Positions 1-6,888 of a DNA stretch of 64,000 nt are shown in pieces (the first letter of the stretch is position 1; each line of letters opens with the position of its first letter). The notes under the pieces are model-generated. The model saw nothing but the letters and a program-made list of their open reading frames with translations, made no database searches and was not told where the DNA came from. Both the position numbers and the translations under genes were made by a program. Source of the DNA: Alphaproteobacteria bacterium (GTDB taxonomy: Bacteria > Pseudomonadota > Alphaproteobacteria > Caulobacterales > Maricaulaceae); the NCBI GenBank assembly GCA_016124665.1, contig WGNH01000008.1:124001-188000 (forward strand), given 5' to 3'.

Positions 1-1198
1 AAAACCCGGAAACGCCGACCGACCAGTCACCGGTATTGGGATTTTGGGACGGGCTGAACATCTCGGTGACCAGCAGTCCATCGGAAATGGCCGCGATCAT
101 GTCTGCGCGGGATTGTTCACCGGCTTCAATGTGAAGATTTGTGGTGGAGACACCGGGCGACCCGCCAAGTGACCGGGTTGCATATCCATTGGGTTCGAGG
201 CCAAGTTGACGCGCGGATGGAGAGTTCAGTAGCCAGTCCGTGAGCACACCGTTTTCGATGATATTGCGCTTGCTGTTCGGCAGGCCTTCACCATCGACGG
301 GCCGCGAGCCCAGGCCCCAGGGGCGGTGCGGATCATCGATGATGTTGATATGTTCACCAAAGACGGGTTTGCCCATCCTGTCTCTCAGGAATGAAACGCC
401 GCGTGCAATGGACGGGCCGGAGACCGCCCCTTCGAGCGATCCGAGAATTCGCGCGGCCACCCGGCGGTCGAAAATGACCGGCCGGACTCCCGAGGACATC
501 TGGGCGGCACCCAAGCGGCTGACGGTCCGTTCGCCGGCTTCGGTGCCGATCTCGGTACAGCTTCGCAGATCAGCGAGGCGGCGCGCGCTGGTCATGGAAT
601 AGTCACGCTCCATGCCATTATCCCCAGCTGCGATGACGCTGACACCATAACCGCTGTTTGACCGGCGGGCGGTATGCGACACGCCGTTCGTCGAAACCGA
701 GGCTGATGCCGTCTCGCCTGTGCTGGCAAAGGCGGTTTCGGTCATGGTTATGCCGGGAATGGCGCGTGCGGCGGTTTCAACTTCGCAGGCAAGGCGCGAC
801 AATTCCCCGCTGGTCCAGACCGGAGGTTCGTAAAGGTCGAGATCAGGTATTGAAGTGGCCAGACGCCCGGTTTCGACGAGACCGCACCAGGGATCTTCCG
901 GGGCCAGTTTTGCCATTGCGATGGCCCGCTCAACCGCCAAGGCGACGCCTTCATCTGAAAGGTCGGAAAAGCTGACGCCAGCCTGCCGCTTGCCAAAAAA
1001 TACGCGCAGCCCGGCATCTTTGCTCTCCGAGCCTTCAACTGACTCCAGCTTGCCATCGCGAACCGCGACCTCTGTCGCGCGAGATTGCGTCACGGCGGCT
1101 TCGGCAGCATCCGCGCCCAGCTTGCGGGCGCGTTGCATCAGGTCCTCGGCAATCGAGAGAAGCTGGTCTGTGTCTGGAGCGTCGTTCGGTGTGGTCAT
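1..1198 (-). CDS. pmbA: PmbA (TldE) subunit of TldD/PmbA metalloprotease, 3' end cut by window edge
   Basis: PmbA is the partner of TldD. Together they form a cytoplasmic protease that degrades unfolded or leader-type peptides and matures microcin-like substrates; the TldD subunit carries the zinc site. The translation from ATG at 1198 shows the family hallmarks: an N-terminal alpha/beta domain with GADAAE and SKDAGLRVFFGKR, then SRLGAAQMSSGVRPVIFD, and at the edge the motif GDWSVGVSGF, typical of the PmbA C-terminus. About 399 residues are present, so about 40-50 are missing outside the window. The gene is last in a run of minus-strand genes after the MAPEG gene. The tldD partner is at 30483-31895. 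Confidence 0.93.
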   Translation of the reverse strand, partial: MTTPNDAPDTDQLLSIAEDLMQRARKLGADAAEAAVTQSRATEVAVRDGKLESVEGSESKDAGLRVFFGKRQAGVSFSDLSDEGVALAVERAIAMAKLAPEDPWCGLVETGRLATSIPDLDLYEPPVWTSGELSRLACEVETAARAIPGITMTETAFASTGETASASVSTNGVSHTARRSNSGYGVSVIAAGDNGMERDYSMTSARRLADLRSCTEIGTEAGERTVSRLGAAQMSSGVRPVIFDRRVAARILGSLEGAVSGPSIARGVSFLRDRMGKPVFGEHINIIDDPHRPWGLGSRPVDGEGLPNSKRNIIENGVLTDWLLNSPSARQLGLEPNGYATRSLGGSPGVSTTNLHIEAGEQSRADMIAAISDGLLVTEMFSPSQNPNTGDWSVGVSGF

Positions 1199-1242
1199 GA
1201 CCCTCACCTAGCCCGTGACATACTGCCGGGGCAATGCTTCGT

Positions 1243-1635
1243 TCAGCTGAGCGCTTTCCAGATCAACAGGCCGGCTATCACGAGAAATACCAGGAACGTC
1301 ATGCCAGCACCGAATACGCGGCCCGGGCCAGTCGTCTGACCGGACAGGAAAGCATAAGCATGAGCGGCACGTGCCAGTGTGAACAACAGGCCCAGCACGT
1401 GAATGACGAGTGTGCCCATTCCTGTCATCGCCAGAAGCGTCAGACCGATCAGCGCGCCGGGAATCCATTCGGCTGCGTTGCCATGGGCACGGATCAGGGC
1501 ATTCATCTGACTGTCCCCGCCATCGCCGAGGCTGATCTTCTTCTTGTTGCGATTCAGCCCGATGGGCAACGACAACAGGCCGAGAATCAGAAGATTGAGT
1601 CCGGCGTAAAGAGCGACAGCCTGCATTGCAGTCAT
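1243..1635 (-). CDS. MAPEG family membrane protein
   Basis: A 130-residue integral membrane protein with four hydrophobic segments (about residues 5-25, 52-72, 73-92 and 106-128). MAPEG proteins (glutathione S-transferase and leukotriene synthase-like) use glutathione at the membrane; bacterial members are mostly uncharacterised. Family signs are the first helix followed by the polar stretch RNKKKISLGDGG, the conserved RAHGNAAEWIP and a final hydrophobic helix. The start at 1635 fits the usual length. It lies 44 bases upstream of pmbA on the same strand and 12 bases downstream of the lipoprotein gene, so co-transcription is plausible. Substrate unknown. Confidence 0.85.
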   Translation of the reverse strand: MTAMQAVALYAGLNLLILGLLSLPIGLNRNKKKISLGDGGDSQMNALIRAHGNAAEWIPGALIGLTLLAMTGMGTLVIHVLGLLFTLARAAHAYAFLSGQTTGPGRVFGAGMTFLVFLVIAGLLIWKALS

Positions 1636-1647
1636 ATCCGGGCCTTT

Positions 1648-2082
1648 CTATTGGCGGCCTTCGCGGGCGCATTGGGTTGAGGCATTCGCCATGAACATTG
1701 CGGCGGTGGCCATTTCTTCCATATCCATCCGGGTGCGCATCTCCATTACAGCCTCGGATTCCTCATTCAGCGTTGCAATCAGGAATTCCCGGCTGTTATC
1801 GCTCAGCTCCTCGTCGGCCTTTTCCGAAAGGCAGGTGCACATCGACACGGACTGATTCGAGGCGTTGAGGCAGGCGGTCACAAATTCATCGTCGGCATTT
1901 CCAGATGATGTGTCCGTTTCTGTTGTCATATTATCCATGGTGCCATCATTGCCGCTGGCGGCAGCACTGCCATCAGTTTCGGTGGTGCTTTGTGCGGGCG
2001 GATCGGTGGCATCCGGGCTGTCATTGCTGCAGGCCGCCAGAGCGAGTGCGGCCAGAATGGCCAGCGGGGTGAGCGTGTTCAT
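1648..2082 (-). CDS. Small lipoprotein with a C...CTCL...C motif, function unknown
   Basis: A 144-residue predicted lipoprotein. The signal peptide ends in the lipobox LAAC with the lipidated cysteine at residue 18. A low-complexity Ser/Thr/Asp linker follows (about 19-65). The folded part has Cys71, then CTCL (Cys82 and Cys84), a helical Glu/Met-rich stretch and Cys138. The same arrangement (ACL, then CTCL, then a C-terminal Cys) is in the exported protein at 2806-3201, so the two look like paralogues flanking a DsbA-like gene. I do not recognise the family. The even number of cysteines beyond the lipid one suggests two disulfides, which is inference. Confidence 0.8.
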   Translation of the reverse strand: MNTLTPLAILAALALAACSNDSPDATDPPAQSTTETDGSAAASGNDGTMDNMTTETDTSSGNADDEFVTACLNASNQSVSMCTCLSEKADEELSDNSREFLIATLNEESEAVMEMRTRMDMEEMATAAMFMANASTQCAREGRQ

Positions 2083-2142
2083 TGAAAACCTCCTGTCCGG
2101 GGTGGAAGGGAGTATGACCCGGAGAGGCGCGGCCGGTAAAGC

Positions 2143-2805
2143 CTAATCACGTTCCGGCAGGTTTGCAGCCTGCCGCAAGGCGTCGGCCAGCACAGCAGGT
2201 TCGGCTGCGCCCGGCACGGCAAACTGGCCTTCGAAGATAAAACTGGGAACGCCGGTCACGCCAAGCTGGCGGAAGAAACCGGCTTCCTGACGCACATCAT
2301 CCTTGTCGCGATCGGTTGAAAGCAGGTCGGCGACAATGGCCCTGTCCAGACCTGCATCCACGGCGATACTGGTCAGAACGTCCTTGTCACCGATATCCTG
2401 GCCATCGCGGAAGAAGGCCGCGAACAGGCCTTCGGCGACGGCATCGGCCTTTTTTGCGCTCTGGCCGCGCGCCCAGCGGATCAGGCGGTGCGCGTTGACT
2501 GTGTTCGGCCGGCGGGTGATGGAATCGAAACGGAAATCAATGCCCGCGCCTGGGCCGGCGGCTTCCAGATGGGTGCGCATGGCTTTCCAGCGGTCGGCAT
2601 TTTCGCCGGAGAATTTGGCTTTCATATAATCGCGATAGGGTGCGCCCTCTTCAGGGATTGCGGGGTCCAGCTCATAGGGCCGCCAGGTCACCTCCGTCCG
2701 GATGTCAGGTGCGAGCTTCTTCGCGGCGAGCCAGTTGCGCCACCCCAGCCAGCACCAGGGGCAGACGAAATCGGCGACCAGATCAATCCGGACGGGGGCG
2801 GGCAT
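2143..2805 (-). CDS. FrnE-like DsbA family oxidoreductase
   Basis: A 220-residue protein of the DsbA/FrnE group (2-hydroxychromene-2-carboxylate isomerase-like thioredoxin fold). The active site is CPWCW at residues 15-19, right after the first beta strand; a helical insert follows (about 50-145), and the cis-Pro loop GVTGVPSFIF is near residue 180. No signal peptide is seen, so it is probably cytoplasmic, unlike classical DsbA. FrnE homologues have disulfide isomerase or oxidoreductase activity and roles in stress tolerance. The start codon abuts the stop codon of the upstream exported Cys protein with no spacer, implying translational coupling; the lipoprotein with the related CTCL motif is 60 bases downstream. 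Confidence 0.9.
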   Translation of the reverse strand: MPAPVRIDLVADFVCPWCWLGWRNWLAAKKLAPDIRTEVTWRPYELDPAIPEEGAPYRDYMKAKFSGENADRWKAMRTHLEAAGPGAGIDFRFDSITRRPNTVNAHRLIRWARGQSAKKADAVAEGLFAAFFRDGQDIGDKDVLTSIAVDAGLDRAIVADLLSTDRDKDDVRQEAGFFRQLGVTGVPSFIFEGQFAVPGAAEPAVLADALRQAANLPERD

Positions 2806-3201
2806 TTATTGCGCGCTTTCCGTCACCGGTGCTTCCGCGAAGCAGGTGCCGACGGCGGATTGCAGGACGGGTTGAACGCCGGCCTGGTCTTCCGGTGTCA
2901 TTTCAAGGAAAATCTGCTGGCTTTCTGCCTGTGCGGCGGCGGCGTCGATCTGCGCATTTTCACCGATGGCGCCCTGGCTGCCGAGCGCGAAAATGCGATA
3001 GAGTTCGTCAGTGGCGGTTGCGGCGAGTTCTGCGTCCAGGCAGGTGCAGAAGGGCAGGTTTTCCTCTGCCGTTGCGCCATTGCGGCCTTGCTGTTGCACC
3101 AGGCAGGCCTGAACCATGTAGTCGCTTAAAACCTCCCGGTCGCGGGTGAATTCACTGGTCTGGACGGTCAGGCTCAAGGCGGCGGCAAGCAAGGTCAGCA
3201 T
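2806..3201 (-). CDS. Exported CTCL-motif protein, function unknown
   Basis: A 131-residue protein with a short hydrophobic N-terminus (residues 1-13) that looks like a signal peptide, although it has almost no basic n-region. The mature part has Cys33, then CTCL at 52-55 (Cys52, Cys54), a helical Ala/Gln/Glu-rich region and Cys120. The spacing and the ACL/CTCL words match the lipoprotein at 1648-2082, so I treat them as one small family. The stop codon directly abuts the start of the FrnE-like gene. Ordinary hypothetical-protein families with this motif may exist in related genomes; I do not recognise one. Confidence 0.78.
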   Translation of the reverse strand: MLTLLAAALSLTVQTSEFTRDREVLSDYMVQACLVQQQGRNGATAEENLPFCTCLDAELAATATDELYRIFALGSQGAIGENAQIDAAAAQAESQQIFLEMTPEDQAGVQPVLQSAVGTCFAEAPVTESAQ

Positions 3202-3261
3202 GGATACATCCTGTCGGTTGAAATCGGTCAGGCGACAGGATGACGTGTTGTGACGCGGGCC

Positions 3262-3480
3262 TCAAGCCATGATGTCAATCAGATGCCGGTCCATATCAGC
3301 GGCGGTGCGGGCGGCGCTGGCGGCAGCGGCATGGAGCGTTTCGGCTTCCTTGACGGCGATCAGGGCCTCGATGACACCGCTTTCATCGGCGCGGGGATTG
3401 GCGATCTGCCGGGCCGATTGCGCGACTTGCGCCTGCGCGGCGGTCATGGCGTTCAGCGAGATGTTATAGGCCGTATTCAT
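3262..3480 (-). CDS. Miniature flagellar rod/hook-like protein
   Basis: A 72-residue protein that resembles a flagellar rod or hook protein with its middle removed. Residues 1-26 (YNISLNAMTAAQ, then ARQIANPRAD) look like the N-terminal coiled-coil helix of FlgB/FlgC/FlgG/FlgE, whose family motif ends in NIAN. Residues 33-72 (GVIEALIAVKEAETLH, then TAADMDRHLIDIMA) look like the C-terminal helix that closes those proteins. In true axial proteins hundreds of residues separate the two parts. No flagellar genes are nearby. It may be a small accessory protein exported by, or acting on, the flagellar type III system; this is inference. Similar short proteins annotated as flagellar exist in alphaproteobacteria. 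Confidence 0.7.
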   Translation of the reverse strand: MNTAYNISLNAMTAAQAQVAQSARQIANPRADESGVIEALIAVKEAETLHAAAASAARTAADMDRHLIDIMA

Positions 3481-3534
3481 TCCGCCAGATTGCGCCGCCC
3501 TGATGTGGCAAGCGAATTAAAGCTGGCGGCAGGC

Positions 3535-4866
3535 TTAATGTCCGGTTTCCGTTTCCTCCTGATTTCGTGACAGGATCCGGCAGGCGGCGAGGTCGCCGGT
3601 GACATTGACGACGGTGCGCGACATGTCCAGCAGCCGGTCGACGCCGATGACGAAGACCAGTCCCGCCGCCGGAATGCCGAAACTGGCCAGCATGCCCGAC
3701 AGGATGGCGATGGAGACGCCCGGCGCGCCCGGTGCACCGATCGAGGCGGCGACAAGGCTGAGCACGATCAGCGAGACTTCCGGCAGGGACAGCTGAACCC
3801 CGGCGACCTGCGCCACGAAAATCACGGCGATGGCCTGATAGAGCGCCGTGCCGGCCATATTCATGGTGGCGGCGAGCGGAATGATGAAGCTGGCGGTATC
3901 GCCCGGCGTGCCGAGGCGGTTGCGGGCGGTTTCCATCGACAGCGGCATGACGGCAGCTGACGAGGAGGTTGAAAACGCCAGAAGCTGGACCGGGAAGATG
4001 GCTTTCAGGAAGGTCACCGGCCCCATCCGGCCCAGCACCATGACCAGCACCACATAGAGCAGCAGCAAGAACGCCAGCCCGGCGAGGACGAGGCCGACAT
4101 AGGCGGCCAGCGTGGTGATCGCCGAAACGCCCATGCGCGCAACGAGCTGGGCGGTGAGGCCGAACACGGCCAGCGGGGTGATGTGCATGGCCCATTTCAC
4201 GACGGTCATCGAGACTTCCAGCATGGCCTCGAACAATTGCTTCAGCGGGGCGAGGCGCGCCTGATTGCTGGAGGCGACAAAAGCGAGGCCGACAAAGATC
4301 GAGAACACGACAATGGCGAGCATCTCGCTGTTGGCCGCCGCGCCGAGCGGGTTGGACGGCACGATGCGGGCGATGAGATCGGGCGCGCGCGCAGCGGCTT
4401 CGGTCAGGGGGTCGGTCAGCGTTTCCGGGTCCGGGCGCAGGCGCGGCAGCGGCATGGGATTCGTGATCACCGAAAGCCCCGGCCGGAACCACAGCGCCAG
4501 TGTTGCGCCGAGCGCAGCGGCAAACAATGTGGTGCCGGTGATATAGAGGGCGAGCCGTCCGCCGAGGCGGCGCAGCTTGTCCGGATCGGAAGCCCCGGCG
4601 GCGAGGCCGAGCACGATGGAGGCGGCGACCAGCGGCATCAGCACCATCTGGATGAGGTTGAGAAACAGGCCGCCGGGCAGGGCCAGCCAGCGCCCGGCCA
4701 GATCCGCCGCTTCGGCGCTGACGAGGCCGGTATCCGGACCGATCACAAAGCCGAGGCCGGCACCGAGGACAAGGGCGGTGATGACCTGCGCCCACAGCCG
4801 GCCGCGAATCCAGCTTTCCAGCTTCTTGCGGAGGTCTCTTGTGCGGATGCGTTTCGGCTCGGTCAT
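3535..4866 (-). CDS. Dicarboxylate/amino acid:cation symporter (DAACS family)
   Basis: A 443-residue inner-membrane transporter of the GltP/DctA type that imports dicarboxylates or acidic amino acids with H+ or Na+. Seven to eight hydrophobic helices are visible. The re-entrant loop 1 serine-rich motif FSTSSSAAVMPLSM and the TM7 motif AATMNMAGTALYQA (the NMDGT-type cation/substrate motif) are intact. The position usually occupied by Asp in NMDGT is Ala here (NMAGT), and the following PGAPGV loop and DRLLDMSRTVVNVTGD (TM8 substrate-binding Asp/Arg/Asn region) are conserved. The C-terminal TM8 Asp suggests a dicarboxylate or glutamate substrate, but I cannot separate them. Length fits the family. 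Confidence 0.93.
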   Translation of the reverse strand: MTEPKRIRTRDLRKKLESWIRGRLWAQVITALVLGAGLGFVIGPDTGLVSAEAADLAGRWLALPGGLFLNLIQMVLMPLVAASIVLGLAAGASDPDKLRRLGGRLALYITGTTLFAAALGATLALWFRPGLSVITNPMPLPRLRPDPETLTDPLTEAAARAPDLIARIVPSNPLGAAANSEMLAIVVFSIFVGLAFVASSNQARLAPLKQLFEAMLEVSMTVVKWAMHITPLAVFGLTAQLVARMGVSAITTLAAYVGLVLAGLAFLLLLYVVLVMVLGRMGPVTFLKAIFPVQLLAFSTSSSAAVMPLSMETARNRLGTPGDTASFIIPLAATMNMAGTALYQAIAVIFVAQVAGVQLSLPEVSLIVLSLVAASIGAPGAPGVSIAILSGMLASFGIPAAGLVFVIGVDRLLDMSRTVVNVTGDLAACRILSRNQEETETGH

Positions 4867-4901
4867 TCAAAATGTCTCATAATTCTGTAAGGAAAAAGAG
4901 T

Positions 4902-4926
4902 CTCCTCCTCCTACTACTACTACTAC
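4902..4926. repeat. (CTC)3(CTA)5 trinucleotide repeat
   Basis: Three CTC triplets followed directly by five CTA triplets in the non-coding stretch just upstream of the symporter start. It could vary in length by slippage. On the minus strand it would read as a Val/Gly run, but no real gene contains it. Confidence 0.85.
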
Positions 4927-5182
4927 GATTCCGGTTCCGCCTCCGATGCTTCCCGATGCGGCACTGCCCAAGTCCCTGTCCTGTAACATGATATCCGGTT
5001 TCTCAGCCTGCATGACCCTGTCTCCGGAGACTCCAGTCCGGACTCCGGCTCTTCTACGACTCCGGCGCTTGCCGCTCTCCTTCCTGCGCCACTGGCAGGG
5101 AAGGCACAAGCGGGTAGTCTAATGCCGCAGAGCACGGCCGGGATAGGAGAGGGGGCGGTTCGGCCGGCCGGTGGGCGCATGC

Positions 5183-5350
5183 CTACCCCTCGACATCCGC
5201 ACTCCTGAGTGCGCCTTTGACCAGGAATTTCGAGCGGGTCTCGCCGGTTGATTTGCAGGCAGCGCTGCCGTCGCGCTCCAGTTGAATCGCGTCAACGCGG
5301 ATATTGATCCTCAGGCTCTTGCCGGTTTTCGGCGCGCGCGGCGGCGGAAA
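5183..5350 (-). pseudogene. Coding-like fragment without a proper start, origin unknown
   Basis: The minus strand here encodes a plausible C-terminal protein tail: PKTGKSLRINIRVDAIQLER, then DGSAACKSTGETRSKFLVKG, ending SADVEG and a TAG stop at 5183-5185. The amino-acid pattern (alternating hydrophobic and charged residues in RINIRVDAIQLE) resembles a real beta-rich protein. There is no ATG; the open frame runs back, in another register, into the end of the NAD(P)-binding gene, with only a TTG at about 5352. It may be a remnant left by a deletion, or an unusual short gene. I do not recognise the family. Confidence 0.35.
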
Positions 5351-5367
5351 CAAACAAGCCCCCGGAT

Positions 5368-6009
5368 CTAATAGCCCACCGTGAATCGCTGACCGCGATG
5401 GCGGCCGGTTTCTGCTTCGTCCAGAAGTGCGATGGCGAGATCCTCCATCGAGATCCAGGACCGGCCATCATTATCCCTTACGAGATGGTCGTAGCCAATC
5501 CGGTAGGTGCCCCGGCGCACGCCCGGCAGTAGCTCGGCGGGCGGTGCAAGATAACTCCACTGGTCATAAGAGGCGCGCCGGATCCGGTCATATTGCGCCT
5601 GACAGGCGCGCGCGATCGGGATCACGCTCTGCGGCAGGAAGCCCGGCTCGGTCAAGACCGTTGTCTCGCTATGGGCGCTCAGCTTGAGGCTCGCGGCTCC
5701 GCCCGTGAAGACAATGGGGATATCCGCTGCGGCGGCCGCGTCGAGCAGGCGTTCGCTCAACACCGGCAGATCTGCCTCATGGCCCTCCGGCGGACGGATC
5801 GCACTGATCACGGCATCCTGACCGGCGAGGAAACCGGCCAATGCGGCAGGGGCGTACAGATCCAGTTGGCGATAGTGCGCCCCACGGATGCGCCGGGCTT
5901 CAGGGACGGTCTGGCGGGAAACTGCCGTGACCTGATGATGGCGGCGCGCGGCTTCGCCGACCGTTCGGGAACCAACGGCACCCGTGGCGCCGAAAATCAT
6001 AATATTCAT
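5368..6009 (-). CDS. NAD(P)-binding atypical SDR family protein
   Basis: A 213-residue NmrA/atypical short-chain dehydrogenase type protein. The nucleotide-binding motif GATGAVG is at residues 7-13 after the first beta strand (MNIMIFGATG). A later YLAPP segment and a C-terminal region GYDHLV...ISMEDLAIALLDE are typical of NAD(P)H-binding epimerase-like proteins (YwnB group). The classical catalytic YxxxK is not evident, so it may bind the cofactor for sensing or for a reduction I cannot name. Its ATG overlaps the stop of the EamA transporter gene by four bases, so it is the third gene of the cyclase-transporter operon divergent from the LysR gene. Confidence 0.88.
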   Translation of the reverse strand: MNIMIFGATGAVGSRTVGEAARRHHQVTAVSRQTVPEARRIRGAHYRQLDLYAPAALAGFLAGQDAVISAIRPPEGHEADLPVLSERLLDAAAAADIPIVFTGGAASLKLSAHSETTVLTEPGFLPQSVIPIARACQAQYDRIRRASYDQWSYLAPPAELLPGVRRGTYRIGYDHLVRDNDGRSWISMEDLAIALLDEAETGRHRGQRFTVGY

Positions 6010-6884
6010 GTGCGGGCTTCCTTGAGCAGGAGGGAGGAGGTGCGCGCCCTGGTCTGACTGATCCAGACGCTACCGAGAATGAGACAGATGCCGGCGAGCT
6101 GCAGCGGGCCAAGGTTCTGGCCAAGCAGCAACCAGCCCAGGAGCACGGCGGTGAACGGGCTGAAAAAGCCGAACGGCGCAATTTGCGCCGGCTCGATTCG
6201 CGAGATGCCGCGGAACCAGAGTGCATAGGCCGCTCCGGCGCCGATGAGGCTCAGATAACCCATCGCCCAGATGCCATTGGCATCGAATACCGGAAAACCG
6301 GGTTCCAGCCAGATGACGAACGGCAGAAGCAGAACCCCGCCCGCGGTAAGCTGCCAGGCCGTGAATGTGAGAAGTGGCACGGGCGGCTGCCATTTGCGGG
6401 TCAGAACCGTACCCGCTGCCATCGCGGCGGCGCCGGTCAAGGCGGCGGCGATACCCATGGGGTCCAGAGCGGCCTGCGGTGTCAGAACCAGGCAACCGAC
6501 GCCGGTCAGCCCTGCCAGGCTCGCCGCGATTGCGCGGAATGTGATCGGCGTGTTGAGCCAGGCCGCGGCCAGCAAGACGACGACAAGCGGCTGCACAGCG
6601 CCCAGGGTCGCCGCGACACCGCCCGGCAAACGGTAGGCCGCGATAAACAGCACAGCCTGAAACAGGGTGAAGTTGAACCCGCCAAGGATGAACACCCTCA
6701 GCCACCATATGCCGGACGGTAATTGCCGCGCCCAAAGCAGCAGGAGCAGGCCGGCCGGCAGAATGCGCAAGGCCGCCATGGTGAGCGGTGCGCCGGCGGG
6801 CAGGAATTCTGAGGTCACCCAGTAGGTGGAGCCCCAGACCGCCGGCGCGAGCGCGGCAAGAAACAGGTCGAGAAGACGTGGCAT
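6006..6884 (-). CDS. EamA/DMT family transporter
   Basis: A 292-residue inner-membrane protein with ten hydrophobic helices forming two EamA repeats, typical of the drug/metabolite transporter superfamily (exporters of amino acids or metabolites). The first repeat starts with PAVWGSTYWVTSEFLP and contains ALRILPAGLLLL; the second contains LTGAAAMAAGTVLTRKW and ends with LLGWLLLGQ. I chose the ATG at 6884, because a longer frame would run 15 residues into the upstream cyclase gene, whose stop is at 6889-6891. The four-base gap upstream and four-base overlap downstream show a tight operon. Substrate unknown; it may export a product of the neighbouring enzymes. Confidence 0.9.
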   Translation of the reverse strand: MPRLLDLFLAALAPAVWGSTYWVTSEFLPAGAPLTMAALRILPAGLLLLLWARQLPSGIWWLRVFILGGFNFTLFQAVLFIAAYRLPGGVAATLGAVQPLVVVLLAAAWLNTPITFRAIAASLAGLTGVGCLVLTPQAALDPMGIAAALTGAAAMAAGTVLTRKWQPPVPLLTFTAWQLTAGGVLLLPFVIWLEPGFPVFDANGIWAMGYLSLIGAGAAYALWFRGISRIEPAQIAPFGFFSPFTAVLLGWLLLGQNLGPLQLAGICLILGSVWISQTRARTSSLLLKEART

Positions 6885-6888
6885 CGGA

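Larger units (their letters stand above)
4867..5367. other. Gene-poor 500-base stretch with trinucleotide run and GANTC cluster
   Basis: No convincing full gene lies here. It contains a run of three CTC and five CTA triplets (4902-4925), five GANTC sites between 4898 and 5062, a CCGGAG/CTCCGG inverted repeat (5024-5029 with 5043-5048) and repeated GACTCCGG words. A coding-like minus-strand fragment occupies 5183 to about 5350. The short open frames on either strand have composition unlike their neighbours and are not called as genes. Confidence 0.6.

Noticed and set aside
3515-3545. Possible CtrA site (two TTAA words)
   Set aside because: The TTAA words are about 14 bases apart, not the seven of the CtrA consensus.
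3464-4870. A 468-residue minus-strand frame overlapping the symporter
   Set aside because: Same strand but another register from the DAACS gene; Arg/Pro-rich translation with no motif.
4867-5180. Small minus-strand frames with a Val/Gly run
   Set aside because: The run comes from the CTA/CTC repeat; no homology-like pattern, no ribosome binding site, and the frames disagree with one another.
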